From Zymoseptoria tritici IPO323 (lineage: Eukaryota; Ascomycota; Dothideomycetes; Mycosphaerellales; Mycosphaerellaceae): a stretch of 64,000 bases of DNA. The translations under genes and the position numbers were made by a program. Below are positions 30,487 through 41,565 of this stretch, one piece after another (the first letter of the stretch is position 1; each line of letters begins with the position of its first letter). The notes under the pieces were generated by a model. That model ran no database searches and had not been told where the DNA came from. It was given only the letters and a program-made list of their open reading frames with translations. The stretch lies in assembly GCF_000219625.1 (NCBI RefSeq), contig NC_018218.1, positions 2,232,001 to 2,296,000 on the forward strand, written 5' to 3'.

Positions 30487-32067
30487 ATGACAATCTCCGA
30501 TGATCCGAGCCAGCTCAAGCACGAAGACCTCGAGGAACTCCTCAAGAATGATACCAGCGTCAAGGTCGCCGGCGTGGACATTGACGGCCAGCTGCGCGGC
30601 AAGCTGATGTCCAAGAAGAAGTTCCTCTCCATTGCGAAATCTGGATTCGGGTTCTGTTCGGTCATCTTTGGCTGGGATATGCACGATCAGACTTATTTCA
30701 AAGAGTTGAAGATTAGCAACAGTGAGAATGGATACAGAGATATCTTGGCCGAGGTGGACTTGAGCAGTTTCAGGAGGATTCCGTGGGAGAAGGATGTTGC
30801 ATTTTTCCTGTGCAGCTTCCGTGAGCCCGAGGGACAGAGCTTGAGCGCTTGTCCGCGGAGCCTGCTTGAGAGGGCGGTGCAGAAGATCTCGGCGAAGGGT
30901 ATGGGCGCGCTTGCAGGAGGTGAGTTGAGTCCTATTGACGCTACCCGTGGACAGCGCTGACGTGCTATCAGCGGAGTATGAGTTCTTCACATTCCGAGCA
31001 CCGGACGCTCGCCATGCATCGGCCGCCAATGACGACCGCAACTCGAGCGCGACATCGACTTTCCTCCAGAACAATCCCGTCAACAGCCTTCCAAGCTTGG
31101 AATCAGGCATGTTCGGCTACTCCATCACTCGACCTGTACACAACCAAGAATGGTACTACGGAATCTACGACGCATGTCAAAAGTTCCGTTGCGATATTGA
31201 AGGATGGCACACGGAGAGCGGACCGGGCGTATACGAGGCTGCATTGGAATATGGCGAGATCAGACAAATGGCCGATCGAGCGGCATTATTCAAGTTGACG
31301 GTCAAGAACATGAGCTCCAAGTACGGCATTACACCATGCTTCATGGCTAAACCAAGAGAAGGTCTACCAGGTAACAGCGGACACATGCATGTCTCTCTCA
31401 AGGACAACGAAACTGGCAAGAATCTGTTCGTTAGGGAGGAGGCAGATCCAAATCCACCTTATCCGGACCTGGCATACGTCTCGGACATTGGTAGGCAATT
31501 TCTTGCTGGGTTACTCGATGGTCTACCAGATGTCATGCCGCTTGTGGCTCCTACAGTGAACAGCTACAAGCGGCTGGTGGAGAACTTCTGGGCGCCAGTC
31601 ACAGTTTCGTGGGGACTAGAGCACCGTGCTGCTTCAATTCGATTGATCGCACCGCCAACATCCCCTGCGAAGGGAACGAGGTTTGAAGTTCGAGTGCCCG
31701 GAGCGGATACCAATGCTTACCTCGTGCTGTCTGCGATTCTCGCGCTCGGCTACAGAGGCATCGAGAAGAAGATGGAGATTCCGGTTCCACCGCTCGGCAA
31801 AGGACAGGACGTCGGAGGAGCTGCTGACAAGGGTCAAAGGCTGGCAAAGAGCCTGAAGGAGGCTACCGCGCGGTTTGCCCGAAAGGACAGCGTTGCGCGG
31901 GAAGTATTTGGAGATGACTTTGTTGATCATTTCGCCGGGACGAGGGAGCATGAGGTCCGACTTTGGGATGAGGCGGTGACTGATTGGTAAGTGATCTGTC
32001 TTCGAGGTGTCTTTCCATTTGCTGACGATCTTGCAGGGAGGTGAAGAGATATATTGAGACAGTCTAG
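30487..32067 (+). CDS. Glutamine synthetase-like ligase (type I fold)
   Basis: Three exons, 30487-30919, 30972-31986 and 32037-32067, give 492 residues; the last exon encodes only the ten C-terminal residues. The N-terminal beta-grasp domain (VDIDGQLRGKLMSKKKF) is followed by the GS catalytic domain: AEYEFF, GYSITRP, HTESGPGVYEAAL, PGNSGHMHVS, APTVNSYKRLVENFWAP and RLIAPP. These correspond to the metal, glutamate and ATP sites of GSI enzymes. It is not the main eukaryotic GSII assimilatory enzyme; family members of this GSI-like type include gamma-glutamyl ligases acting on polyamines or other amines, as well as the catalytic part of FluG. The true substrate is unknown. Both introns are canonical and in phase. 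Confidence 0.92.
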
Positions 32068-32817
32068 GCGCCACAGTGCTAGAGTTGCGAAGCTATCAGG
32101 CTGAGCCTACGAAGTGGGGCGCAAATTCTTGATATCGGCTTCGAATACATGACAGGGCCGTCAAACAGCGATATGTGGTCATCGAAATCATATGAGATGG
32201 AATAAACTCATCTCACTACCTCTGTCATGTGCCCAATACATGTTCATGGTATAATGTGCAAACCGCAGTCAACCGCCGAGATTGATCTACTGTATTGCGA
32301 AACCTCGCCTTGCGTGAGTGAAACGGTCGGGTCGGTCCCCATCGTCTGCCGCGTGCCTCAGCTCGCCGCTTTGTTCACGGCAGCGGCAGGAACTCTCTGA
32401 AGACTACAATAGACGTGTATGTGTATTCCACGTTGACAAGACCTACATCTACTTTTTGCCCCCAGAAATTGACGTGGCAAGCATCTCGTATCGCCAGCCT
32501 CACGTGAGAAATCCAAAGCCATCGCCCGCCGCGCAAGCCGTTCTTCTCAGCCACCGAGCTGCCAAGAGCGTTTGAGACCCTGCCCCCGAAGATAGAAGCC
32601 TTGCGACGACGACCGTTGTTCACTTCACATTCTCACATCACCATCATCAGCTCCCACCACCACGCTTACCATCTCGAAACCACATTCACGACTCTTCCAC
32701 GAACCGACCAACACCCCCACGACACACCTCCGACCGCATACCACCTCCGACCGAAGCTCCCAGCTGACGCCGATCACTTCCGCCTGAAATTGCCTCCTGC
32801 TCTCTACTACAATCACA
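32068..32817. other. Upstream region and leader of the R-SNARE gene
   Basis: About 0.75 kb. The last 200 bp before the ATG at 32,818 are rich in C and A with few Gs (CACC/ACCA runs), typical of fungal 5' leaders. No coding frame. Confidence 0.5.
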
Positions 32818-33408
32818 ATGGCCTCTAGCAATGCCGACGGCGGTCTCTACGACCCATACGTCAAGCGTGGTGCCGAGGAGGGCGACGCCAGCAACGCGCG
32901 CACCCAGGGTCTCCAGCGTGTAAGTCAAACCGGCCACTCCGTCGCAAAAGGCGCAAAGCCGAGTGGCAGCACTTCCGCATGAGATTCAATACTAACGTGG
33001 ATTGAACTCCAGGAAATCGACGGCGCCGTGCAAACGATGCAAAACAACATCCACAAGATCTCGGAGCGCGGCGAGCGGCTCGATAACCTGCAGGACAAGA
33101 CGGACCACCTGTCGACGCAGGCCAACAGTTTCCGCCGGGGCGCCAACCGCGTGCGCAAGCAGATGTGGTGGAAGGACATGAAGATGCGCATGTGCATCAT
33201 CGTGGGCATCATCATCTTGCTGGTCATCATCATTGTGCCGAGTGGTGAGTACACATATACATGTTTTGGTGATGGGAGGTGGAGGGAGCGGTGAAGGGAG
33301 ATGGCAGCAGGCGGTGGGCTGGGCTGTCTCGCATACATGAAGAGACTCGGGGATCTCAGAACAGTTCACTGACTCTGTGATACAGCGATCTACGGCAGCA
33401 AGAACTAG
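32818..33408 (+). CDS. snc1: R-SNARE, synaptobrevin (Snc1/Snc2 type)
   Basis: Three exons, 32818-32919, 33013-33244 and 33386-33408, give 118 residues. The N-terminus is short and polar. The single SNARE motif runs about residues 30-90 and contains the zero-layer Arg53 in SERGERL. The conserved block [14 protein letters not shown], with a juxtamembrane Cys for likely palmitoylation, precedes a C-terminal membrane helix ([14 protein letters not shown]) and a nine-residue luminal end from the last tiny exon. It is the vesicle R-SNARE for fusion of secretory vesicles with the plasma membrane, and so important for tip growth. Confidence 0.95.
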
Positions 33409-34277
33409 ACCATCACGACCACGAACCACGAAGCGATACGATCATCCGACCTTTCTCCCCGGCTGGAGCTCGATTGCCGCGAATGCACTCAAAGATGTAC
33501 GACCTTGTAGGAAGCGAATAGGAGAGAATCAAGAGAGCTGAAGGAGGAATGGAAAGGCGGAAGAGCGATGGATAAGACGCAGGATGAAGTCTGACAACAC
33601 CCATGAAGAACCCTACATACCCCATCCACTACTTGCACTGTTGGAGTAGCAAAGCTTTTTGCTCGCTCGTTTTTATGAATGATAATGGCGTCTCTTTATG
33701 GAGCTTGGAAAGAATTGACTATTGCGAATTGAGTATTGTTCTTCTCCCTGCACCTCGAAGTCGTGAAGCTACTCTGCGTCTGTAGGTCAATGAGATACGC
33801 TCGAAGCCAACATTGCCTCGGTTTGCGTAGACATCGACGAGGGGAATTGGACAGTCCATCAAGCCAACAAAGTACAATTGAGTCCTTCAAGAGCGAAAAC
33901 ACGAAATCATACAGCATTCATTAACCTCTCTGCTAACAGCTTCGAAACTCGCATGCTATGGGTATCACTGCTCATCTTCGACGCTCGCTGCTTTACCATG
34001 CCACAAAAGAGAAATCACAAAGGGAATCCTCGAGCGCAAGATGCAGTGCATATCCGCTTTTCAAAACGCCTCCACCAGGTCCAACAGCACAAGGCACCTC
34101 GACCGCGCGCACGCATAGTGGTCGATGTCGATGATGATGGGTATCGTTCCTCTCTGTCGGTCATGCTTCGCACCTCCGCGCAACCGATCTAGTCCTTCCC
34201 TTCCGCGCGTCGAGATGAACCTGCGCGCGTCCGATTCAAGTCCTGGGTCGGTGTGGAATTTGTAGAGAGCATCGTCG
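33409..34277. other. Convergent intergenic, R-SNARE/small membrane protein
   Basis: About 0.87 kb between two 3' ends. Short open frames on both strands overlap and none has a family feature. No gene seen. Confidence 0.5.
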
Positions 34278-34720
34278 CTAGACGGCACTGGTATGCCCTC
34301 TCTTACTCTTGCCGGCCTGCACAATGACTCCGTCAGTACGCTGTCCTCGGTCTTCATGTTTGTGTCTTGGAATGCTTACCTTGCCGCAGGTCAAGCAGCT
34401 AACGAGCGCGCGGAAGACGGCGACGATGCCGTTGATGATGGCTTTGACGACGGTGACGATGCCGTTCACGATGGCCCTATACGGATGTCAGCAGACCGTC
34501 TAGCGGACAGCGTGTCCTGCCTTTTGGGAGTGACGGGGAGCATACATGAAGCACGAAGTGATCGCGTTCACGACCGTATTGAAACAGGAGGCCTGGAAAG
34601 CAAAGCGTATAAAGTCAGCGAATGTCGTAGACATTTTGGCATGGAAGAAGGCGCCGGCGCCCGAGACAATCTCGGACCACGGAGGCCTTCTACACATCGG
34701 GTTCTTACCACAGCGCCCAT
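34278..34720 (-). CDS. Small membrane protein, 64 residues, 4 exons
   Basis: Minus-strand exons 34720-34709 (12 nt), 34592-34546, 34476-34380 and 34316-34278 give 64 residues. All introns are GT-AG with correct phases. The protein is almost wholly hydrophobic up to residue 52, with repeated pattern AIVNGIV / AIINGIV and Cys residues at both ends (MGAVASC... and SCLTCGK), then a basic tail ending GHTSAV. It resembles a group of tiny, Cys-rich, two-helix membrane proteins that I recall from other Ascomycota genomes; their role is not known to me. The repeated NGI units suggest an internal duplication. It lies beyond ordinary ORF length cut-offs. Confidence 0.75.
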
Positions 34721-36570
34721 CTTGAAGGTTGATGCGGTAGTATGTGTTTGGTGATGGTGGTAATTGGTATTGAGTTCGTAGTTGTTGTTTGGAGGAGATG
34801 GATGTGTGTGTGGTAATGTTTGTTGATTGTTTTTGAAAGGAAAACTGCAAGAAGAAAGAGAAGTGGATGCCGGGTCTTATTTTAAAACGTCACCGCGCAC
34901 AGCAGGATGCATGGTCACACAGCAGGAACTTCTGCTGCAGAAAGCTCGGACGCGTATGTACGCGACTCCTCTCCCTTGCTCCGATTGCGATTTCTGTTGG
35001 AGAGAAAAGTGCCGTACTTACTCACATCACCCGCACGTCATTTGGGAGCGCTTTTCTGTTCGACTTATAGGCTATCAGGTGATGGCCACAAGACACTCCT
35101 CCGCCATGCGTACATATTTACTCCCGGCGTCGAACAAAGTGGCCCAGTCACTGCCCTTTACGAGCGCCCTTCTTGATCTTCCTTTCCACAATGCGATGAA
35201 GTCTCTTCTGCGATATCACTCCCCCGACGTCAACATCCCTGTCACGCGCCTCTAGACTCTCGTTTCGGAATCACGAAATCTGAAAAGAGACGACTCGCTG
35301 CATGCTAAAACAGGGAACACGGAGCAAAGTGAGGTGAGTGTGACCGAAGAACGTGATCGATAGTGGAGCACAACGTTCAGGGAATGATCGGCCACTATTC
35401 GGATGTCGGAACTGCGGCTGAACCTTGAATTCTCGTGTCAAGCGTGCATATATTGTGGCGAGTGCATGAGGTGGTGTGGCGGTGCATGGGACCACATCAC
35501 ACTTCCAAGCAGAACGAGGTGCGATTGGCAAGGAAATCGAGAATAAGTCGTCAGCGATGTGCTGGGCGCTGCTGTTCCATTCGGCGGGACGGTCTATGAT
35601 AGTGCTCTTGATCTTGATAACAGCTCTCGATGGCCCGCAGCACCAAGCCTTGGAAACCGGTCATGCCACCGCCATGGCATCCAACACTGGCGATACAGCC
35701 GTTGACAATATGCATGGAACCACCTTGGGACAGTAGCAGATGGAAAGACAAATGACCAGCCATACGATTCGAATCACAGTGGCTGAGCCCTACAGCTACA
35801 GGTACAATGCCTCCGAAGAGGTCGCAGTTCATGCACAATACACTCACATGACCATTCTAACAACGTATCTGTACGCTTACATGATCGTCCTGCCGAGTGA
35901 TCTGTACGACTGTCTGATCACGCCCCAGGAAGGTATCTGTACGCCTACTTGGCCGTCTTACTAGGTTACCTGTACGCTTATTTGGCCGTCCGAGCAATGT
36001 ATTTGGCTGTCCTACTCACTTACCTGTACGCCGGTTGGAATGGTCCGCCAAGTTACCTTCTACGCCTCTTCAATCGTCCCGCTGAACGAAGCCACCACAA
36101 ACCGGCTCGTCGACTCTGCGAAGCGAGCGCCTCTTTTGAGAGCCATCATACGCACGGCGTCAAGTACTTACCAGTGCCAAAGCATCTCGCCTAGGCTCAC
36201 ACAACTAAGACACGATTGGAGGAAGGGAGAGTTCAGGTCGGACTGTCATTAGGTCGTTGGCATTTCTGGCTCGCAATCGGGGTATAGCATCCTCATCCTG
36301 ATCTCCGTCCATTCCATCGCCCTGCCTGTTCCCCATGTCCACAATGCAACCCCTGAAGGGCAGACCAATGAAGATGTCTTCGCCCTCATGACCGAGTCTC
36401 CGAGCTCCAACCCCATATGCTGAAATGCGAGAAACTGTCTGAACGCCTCCCGCTGTGCATAGAAAAAAATCCCATGAGCGCCTCGCTCAAACCGCCAAAA
36501 TGCATGAATGCAACTCTGTCCCTTCATCCTCTTTCTATAATCGTTTCCCATTGTCGTAGTTCCACTCCAT
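34721..36570. other. Gene-poor intergenic with degenerate tandem repeats
   Basis: About 1.85 kb between two minus-strand genes: the promoter of the small membrane protein gene and the 3' flank of med15. It includes the repeat array at 35,864-36,052. No open frame has convincing coding features. Confidence 0.5.
35864..36052. repeat. Degenerate tandem repeat, about 33 bp unit
   Basis: At least five diverged units share the core CTGTACGC-TA-TTGGCCGTCC, with clear copies near 35,864, 35,933, 35,965 and 36,020 and a poorer one near 35,900. The spacing is about 32-35 bp. Read in one plus-strand frame the units give YLYAYLAV-like repeats, but there is no gene around them. Confidence 0.6.
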
Positions 36571-39500
36571 CTAATTCATGGACTTGAAGTAATCGTACTG
36601 GAAGTCCGTCACCAAGCCATCCATCTCAGCCTTTCTCTTCTTCGACGCCTCCGCACCATTGCCTTCCTTCTCCTGCGCACCTTCCTCACCCCCAGCATCA
36701 GCCATCACCAAATCCTCGTCCTCCGTCCTCATGTCCTTGATCTTTTGATACAGCGGGATCATGCTCTCCGGCACACCACCGCTCTCATTCCAGTCCTCCA
36801 TCGTAAGCATGAAATGCGCCGCGTCGCCTTCTCCCACATCGCTATCGTGCGAGGACTGCGAGCTCGAGCTGTCAGGAGTGAGTTCGGGCGAAGACGATTG
36901 CCCGGCGTCCTTGAACTCGTCACGGAGCTCCCATGTATCGTTCACCGGATCGAATTGGCAGAAATGCACCTCGTAATGAGCCCTGTCTTCGATGTCCCTC
37001 CAATAATGATCGTATTCGTACCAGCCGTCCGGTCCAATTGGACAGTCGTCAACCCACTCGTTGAGGTAGTTCGGTCCGATGTGGTCAAATCGGCCAGGTG
37101 TGCGCTGAGTCTTCTCCTCGGTGGCGCCTTCGGTTGTGGCGGGTTCGGCGGCGATGGGAAGACCGATCTTCTGTGCGATGGACTCGCCCAGCGTGAGTTC
37201 CTTCTTCTTGGCCATCTTCGCCTTGTGGGCTGCGCCAGCGAGATCGTCTTGTTTTTTTGCGAGCTTGGCCTTGACACTGGCCGGCGTGATGCCCTTGTTG
37301 AGCTGCTCCTGTTCGTACTTGGTGAGATCCTCCTTCTTGAGGTCGCGAATGGTAAGACGGCCATTTGAAGGCGCTGCGACGGCGGCTGCAGGAGGAGAAG
37401 ACGCAAGCGGCTTGCCATCCATGTCCACATCCAAAGCCTTCGCGGCCTGCTCCAGCAAGAACGCGAGAGGATCTTCGACGGGTTGATGCAGGGTCTGCAT
37501 ATGCTGCTTGAGTTGCTCGTCCGTCTCGAAGCCCTGCAGAGATGCATCGCATGTGGTGTCCTGACAGCGGAACTTGTGCTTGTCGGCTTCACGCTGAGCT
37601 TCCATTCGCTGCTGCTGCTGCTGCAGTTGTTGGAGGTTCTTCCGCGCAATCTCGGGACTCGGCTTAGAAATTGGGATAGCAGGACTTGCTGCAGGTGCTG
37701 CCGGTGTGCCTCCTTGCTGCGCTGCTGGAGTCGAACCTTGACTGTCCATCTTGCGCTTCTTGGACGGAGGGAACTTGAGTTTATCTGGGGTGAGCTCATT
37801 CCGACCCGGCTCATACTTGGGAACGCCGTGTGGACTCGTACTCGACCAGTCAAAGGTCTTGTTGTCGGTTGGAGCTGGAGGTACCTTTGATGTCGCCGAG
37901 GCCTTGCGTACATGCCCCTGCTGAGATGGCTTCTGTGCCATGGGTGGCGCCTCTTTTGCTTGTGGTGGAGAAACATTCTGAGCCTGAGCGGCCTTGGCCT
38001 GAGCGAGCTCCATGGCATTGCGCCTCTGCTTCACCTCGCTCATGTAGTTGCCCAGTGCGATTTCGATCTCGGCCAGTCGCTCAGGAGTAACGGAAAGGTA
38101 ATCCTTGATGTTGCCATCCGGGCCGGAAGCATTCTGCCGGATGAGGATCTGCCACTCCAATACTTCTTTCAGTCGTTGAGGAGCCATTCCGCTCGTCAGC
38201 GCAAAGCCAAAGGTGCTCCCGATCCTGTGTAGAGGTATCCACAATTTCCTCATGCTGGCACGTGCCTTCTCATGACCTGCGGCATCAATCATGACGGCTG
38301 GGCCCTTTTGGCTGTCCCGGACAACCTCATTGTACATCTTGCTCATCAACTCAGCCTGAGCTGGAGTGAACTTTGGTTGATTGGGGTTCATCGCCATGCT
38401 CGGTGCCTGGGACGGGTTCGGGTTGACGGGTGGCCCTGCTTGACCTTGTGCCTTGCGCAGAGCCTCGCGTTGCGCCTGCTGGAAGCGCTGAGCCTTTTGC
38501 AGGAAAGCTTCGCGCTCAGCGGGGGACAACTTCGCCAGCATTTCCGGTGTCGGACGTGGCATCTGCGGCTGAGACGTCTGCGACTTGTTCACTTGCATGT
38601 TGGGTGCTTGTGGGACATGCTGCTTGGCAGCCTGACTTGAAATCTCAACAACATCGTCGTTGCCTTGCTGGTGAGTTTGTTGTGTGCGCTGCGCGGCTTG
38701 GTTCGCATTCGACATCTTGGCTTGTGGCGCCACACCAGAATGCGCAGGCGGACCAGGCATTTGGCCGGCCTGCATCATGTTCCGCTGCTGCTGAGCCTGG
38801 AGTTGAGCGCTCTGCGCCGCCTTGTGGATTGCAGTCTCTCGCATTCTCTGAAGAGCGGACCTTATATTCGCATCGGGAAGGTTCTGTTGGTTGGCAGGCA
38901 ACTTGGCCCTGAAGTCCATCACCTCCTGTGCTGAGAATGCGAACTGAGGCATTCGTTGCTGGCCACCATCTTGACCGGTCTGCTGACCCTGATTGGGCGT
39001 CTGCATCATAGGCGCTGGCGGAACCATCTGCGCAGGTGGTGCACTGGGTTGCGGTTGCGAGCTGTTGTTCGCCATCTGACCGGGCGGAGCCTGCTGTTGC
39101 TGCTGCAATTGCATCTGATGCTGTTGCTGCTGCGATTGCTGTTGTTGCATCTGGAGTTGTTGCATTCGTAGACTCTGCTGCTGATGCAAGTTCTTGATTG
39201 CATTATTGACCTCTTCCGGGTGACTCTGAAACCAAGCCTGCTGCATTTGTGACGCTCGCTCCAGAGTCCCCGGAGGCACCGTCGTCATGTTTTGGTTGAT
39301 GTGCATCTTCAAGTCACCCCATCGTACAACGCCTTGCGGGACGGCGATCTGCAATTGCGAAGGGGCCATTTTCGGAAACGGCATGAGGTCCATGGCTTGG
39401 CCTCTCATCCGCTGTTGTTGCTGCTGTTGAATGCGGGCCTGCTGCATCTGCGCGGCCTGTTCCATGGTCATGGCTTGCTGATCCATCGGCGGTTGGGCAT

Positions 39501-41565
39501 TGAATCCGGGAATAGCGTTGGCAACGTTTTGCTGCATCATCTGCGCTTGCTGTTTGGGCTGCTCTGGAGCTCCCATGTTCGGCATTCCTTGCTGGCCTGA
39601 CTGACCTTGCTGCCCTTGCTGTGCTTGTTGAGGCTGCCTCGAGACATTCGTCGCCATTTTCGTGAGAATAGCTTGCGCCTGGTGAGACGGCATAGCTCGC
39701 AACTTCGCCTGGACGTCCGGACTCAGTCTCGACATGACCACCATGAGCTGCTGGTTGGTCAGCTGCGAAGGCATTTGACCCATTTGCTGTTGTTGCTGCT
39801 GTTGGGTGTTCTGGTTGAGCATGTTCTGGTGATGTTGTGCAATCTGACTTGCCGGGTTCATTGGCGTCGCAGGCATTGGCTGCTGTCGGTTCGTCTGCGG
39901 CGTTCCAGGTGTTGTCTGGCCAGGAGCAGCCATCGGACGATTCAGCATGGGCATGGCCGGGCTGTTGACTTGACCGGGAGCATTGTTTCCAAAAGCGTTC
40001 GGGGTGTGAAGACCTCCAGGCTGGCCTTGAAGTTGACTTTGCTGTTGTCTCGAAGCCATAGTCTGCCTGGCCATCATTTGCTTCTGTATCGCCTCCCTTT
40101 GCTGTGCATCCTTTTGCTGTGCAAAGAACATTTGCATCTGGTTGGGATTCATCGAATTGCCATTGGCGCCCTGGCCGACCTGACCGACCTGACCGGCCTG
40201 ATTGCCGAGCATCTGTGGGTTGACGTTCTGTGGCAGGTTCATCTGATTCATGTTGTTGGGGTTACCGGCGTTGCCATTGGGATTGTTACTCGCAGGCACG
40301 ACTTGCTCGCCAGATTCTTGCTGCTTGAGCGCGTTGGCCTGCTGGCCCATTATACTGGAGTAGTCGATATTTTGTCCGGCTTGTGACTGCGGTCGCTGCT
40401 GCATGTTGTTGCTCATTTGCATGGTCATGCCGTTATTGCCCATCGGCATTCCCGGCTTGTTCTGCTGGCCGCCATTCTGCATGTTCTGTCGCTTCTGGAT
40501 GTCTCCGCGCGCCTTCGATGTGAGGAATCTCATGAGTGGATCTCCACCACCTTGAGTCATTTGCGCTCGAGTATGGTCATTCCATCCAGCCAGAAGCTTT
40601 TGACGCGCCATGTTCCTCTGATCTTCGGGCATGTTGTTGAATATCTTCTGCGCCTGCATCATCGCTTCTTGCAGAGCCGCCTGAGCCTGCGCACTCTGTC
40701 CTTGATTAGCGTTCGGCTGCTGCTGTTGACCTTGCTGCGCCACATTTTGAGCGCGCATTTGTTGAGCTTGCTGTTGAGCCTGGGCTTGGGCTTGTGCCTG
40801 CGCTTGCTGTTGCAGGATCTGTTGCTGTTGAATCTGCTGCTGCTGCTGATGTTGAATCTGGTTCATCTGCAGGGCGGACGGGTTCATTGTGGCGCCCTGC
40901 TGCTGCTGTTGTTGCTGCATGGGCATGGGCGAAGCTTGCATGGGCCGCTGAAGCTGTGCTTGCGCTTGCATGATGGCGTTCTGCCCGCCCATCTGACCCC
41001 CTCCTTGCACATTGCCATTTTGAAAGACCATGTTGTTCATGCCGTTGTTGTTCTGCATGCCTGACATGTTCATCATTCCATTCTGCATGTTCATTCCGTT
41101 GTTGGCTCCCATCTGTCCGTTGTTCACAAGACCAGCGTTGACGACTTGTTGTTTCCTCTTCTCGCAGATTTCGTTGTATTTTCTCTGCATCTGTTCAATG
41201 TACTGCTCTTTATTCTGCGCCTCTGAGATGGCCTTCAACTCAAACTGGATAGCAATCTCCACGCAGCGGTGGGGGTCTGACTTGATGAAGCGTAATTGTG
41301 TCACCCTGTAGGAAGTGGTGGTCAGCATGAGTACATCGTCAAATGATCCATCGAATACACACAATTGTAGCACTCTGTTCGCACGATCACGCGGGTCGTA
41401 GGTGGCCTGCCACGAGCCCTGGAATCGTGACATGGTCGCACGAATGTCGGCGAAGATCTTAGCTGGAAGCTGCTGGGAGAGGTTGCCTGGCTGAGGACGC
41501 TGCATTGTCTGCTGCATTGGTGCTGGTCCGGGCATGCCATTCGGCATCATATTGGGTTGCTCCAT
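36571..41565 (-). CDS. med15: Mediator subunit Med15 (Gal11 type), Q-rich
   Basis: Two minus-strand exons, 41565-41363 and 41305-36571, give 1645 residues. The 57 nt intron (GTGTGT, CTGAC, TACAG) is a multiple of three and could be read as coding; removing it gives VLQLVTQLRFI inside the KIX-like domain (about residues 30-130). Most of the rest is low-complexity Gln, Met, Asn and Pro, including CAG/CAA runs. A C2H2-like motif (C-x4-C-x16-H-x3-H, roughly residues 1310-1340) and acidic C-terminal segments follow. Med15 is a Mediator tail subunit that contacts activators through KIX and Q-rich regions. Assignment rests on the KIX-like block and architecture. The ATG at 41,565 starts a Met-rich N-terminus. 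Confidence 0.85.
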   Translation of the reverse strand: MEQPNMMPNGMPGPAPMQQTMQRPQPGNLSQQLPAKIFADIRATMSRFQGSWQATYDPRDRANRVLQLCVFDGSFDDVLMLTTTSYRVTQLRFIKSDPHRCVEIAIQFELKAISEAQNKEQYIEQMQRKYNEICEKRKQQVVNAGLVNNGQMGANNGMNMQNGMMNMSGMQNNNGMNNMVFQNGNVQGGGQMGGQNAIMQAQAQLQRPMQASPMPMQQQQQQQGATMNPSALQMNQIQHQQQQQIQQQQILQQQAQAQAQAQAQQQAQQMRAQNVAQQGQQQQPNANQGQSAQAQAALQEAMMQAQKIFNNMPEDQRNMARQKLLAGWNDHTRAQMTQGGGDPLMRFLTSKARGDIQKRQNMQNGGQQNKPGMPMGNNGMTMQMSNNMQQRPQSQAGQNIDYSSIMGQQANALKQQESGEQVVPASNNPNGNAGNPNNMNQMNLPQNVNPQMLGNQAGQVGQVGQGANGNSMNPNQMQMFFAQQKDAQQREAIQKQMMARQTMASRQQQSQLQGQPGGLHTPNAFGNNAPGQVNSPAMPMLNRPMAAPGQTTPGTPQTNRQQPMPATPMNPASQIAQHHQNMLNQNTQQQQQQQMGQMPSQLTNQQLMVVMSRLSPDVQAKLRAMPSHQAQAILTKMATNVSRQPQQAQQGQQGQSGQQGMPNMGAPEQPKQQAQMMQQNVANAIPGFNAQPPMDQQAMTMEQAAQMQQARIQQQQQQRMRGQAMDLMPFPKMAPSQLQIAVPQGVVRWGDLKMHINQNMTTVPPGTLERASQMQQAWFQSHPEEVNNAIKNLHQQQSLRMQQLQMQQQQSQQQQHQMQLQQQQQAPPGQMANNSSQPQPSAPPAQMVPPAPMMQTPNQGQQTGQDGGQQRMPQFAFSAQEVMDFRAKLPANQQNLPDANIRSALQRMRETAIHKAAQSAQLQAQQQRNMMQAGQMPGPPAHSGVAPQAKMSNANQAAQRTQQTHQQGNDDVVEISSQAAKQHVPQAPNMQVNKSQTSQPQMPRPTPEMLAKLSPAEREAFLQKAQRFQQAQREALRKAQGQAGPPVNPNPSQAPSMAMNPNQPKFTPAQAELMSKMYNEVVRDSQKGPAVMIDAAGHEKARASMRKLWIPLHRIGSTFGFALTSGMAPQRLKEVLEWQILIRQNASGPDGNIKDYLSVTPERLAEIEIALGNYMSEVKQRRNAMELAQAKAAQAQNVSPPQAKEAPPMAQKPSQQGHVRKASATSKVPPAPTDNKTFDWSSTSPHGVPKYEPGRNELTPDKLKFPPSKKRKMDSQGSTPAAQQGGTPAAPAASPAIPISKPSPEIARKNLQQLQQQQQRMEAQREADKHKFRCQDTTCDASLQGFETDEQLKQHMQTLHQPVEDPLAFLLEQAAKALDVDMDGKPLASSPPAAAVAAPSNGRLTIRDLKKEDLTKYEQEQLNKGITPASVKAKLAKKQDDLAGAAHKAKMAKKKELTLGESIAQKIGLPIAAEPATTEGATEEKTQRTPGRFDHIGPNYLNEWVDDCPIGPDGWYEYDHYWRDIEDRAHYEVHFCQFDPVNDTWELRDEFKDAGQSSSPELTPDSSSSQSSHDSDVGEGDAAHFMLTMEDWNESGGVPESMIPLYQKIKDMRTEDEDLVMADAGGEEGAQEKEGNGAEASKKRKAEMDGLVTDFQYDYFKSMN
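39050..41080 (-). repeat. Q/M/N-rich low-complexity codon tracts in med15
   Basis: CTG/TTG-rich plus-strand tracts (CAG/CAA on the coding strand) recur here, for example near 39,100-39,180, 39,415-39,440, 39,785-39,805 and 40,790-40,920. Mixed CAG and CAA usage suggests old, interrupted tracts. They cause long spurious open frames on the opposite strand. Confidence 0.7.

Noticed and set aside
36745..41064. Long plus-strand frames opposite med15
   Set aside because: They arise from CAG/CAA-rich codons read backwards as Leu-rich frames; the minus strand carries the KIX-like block and the C2H2-like motif.
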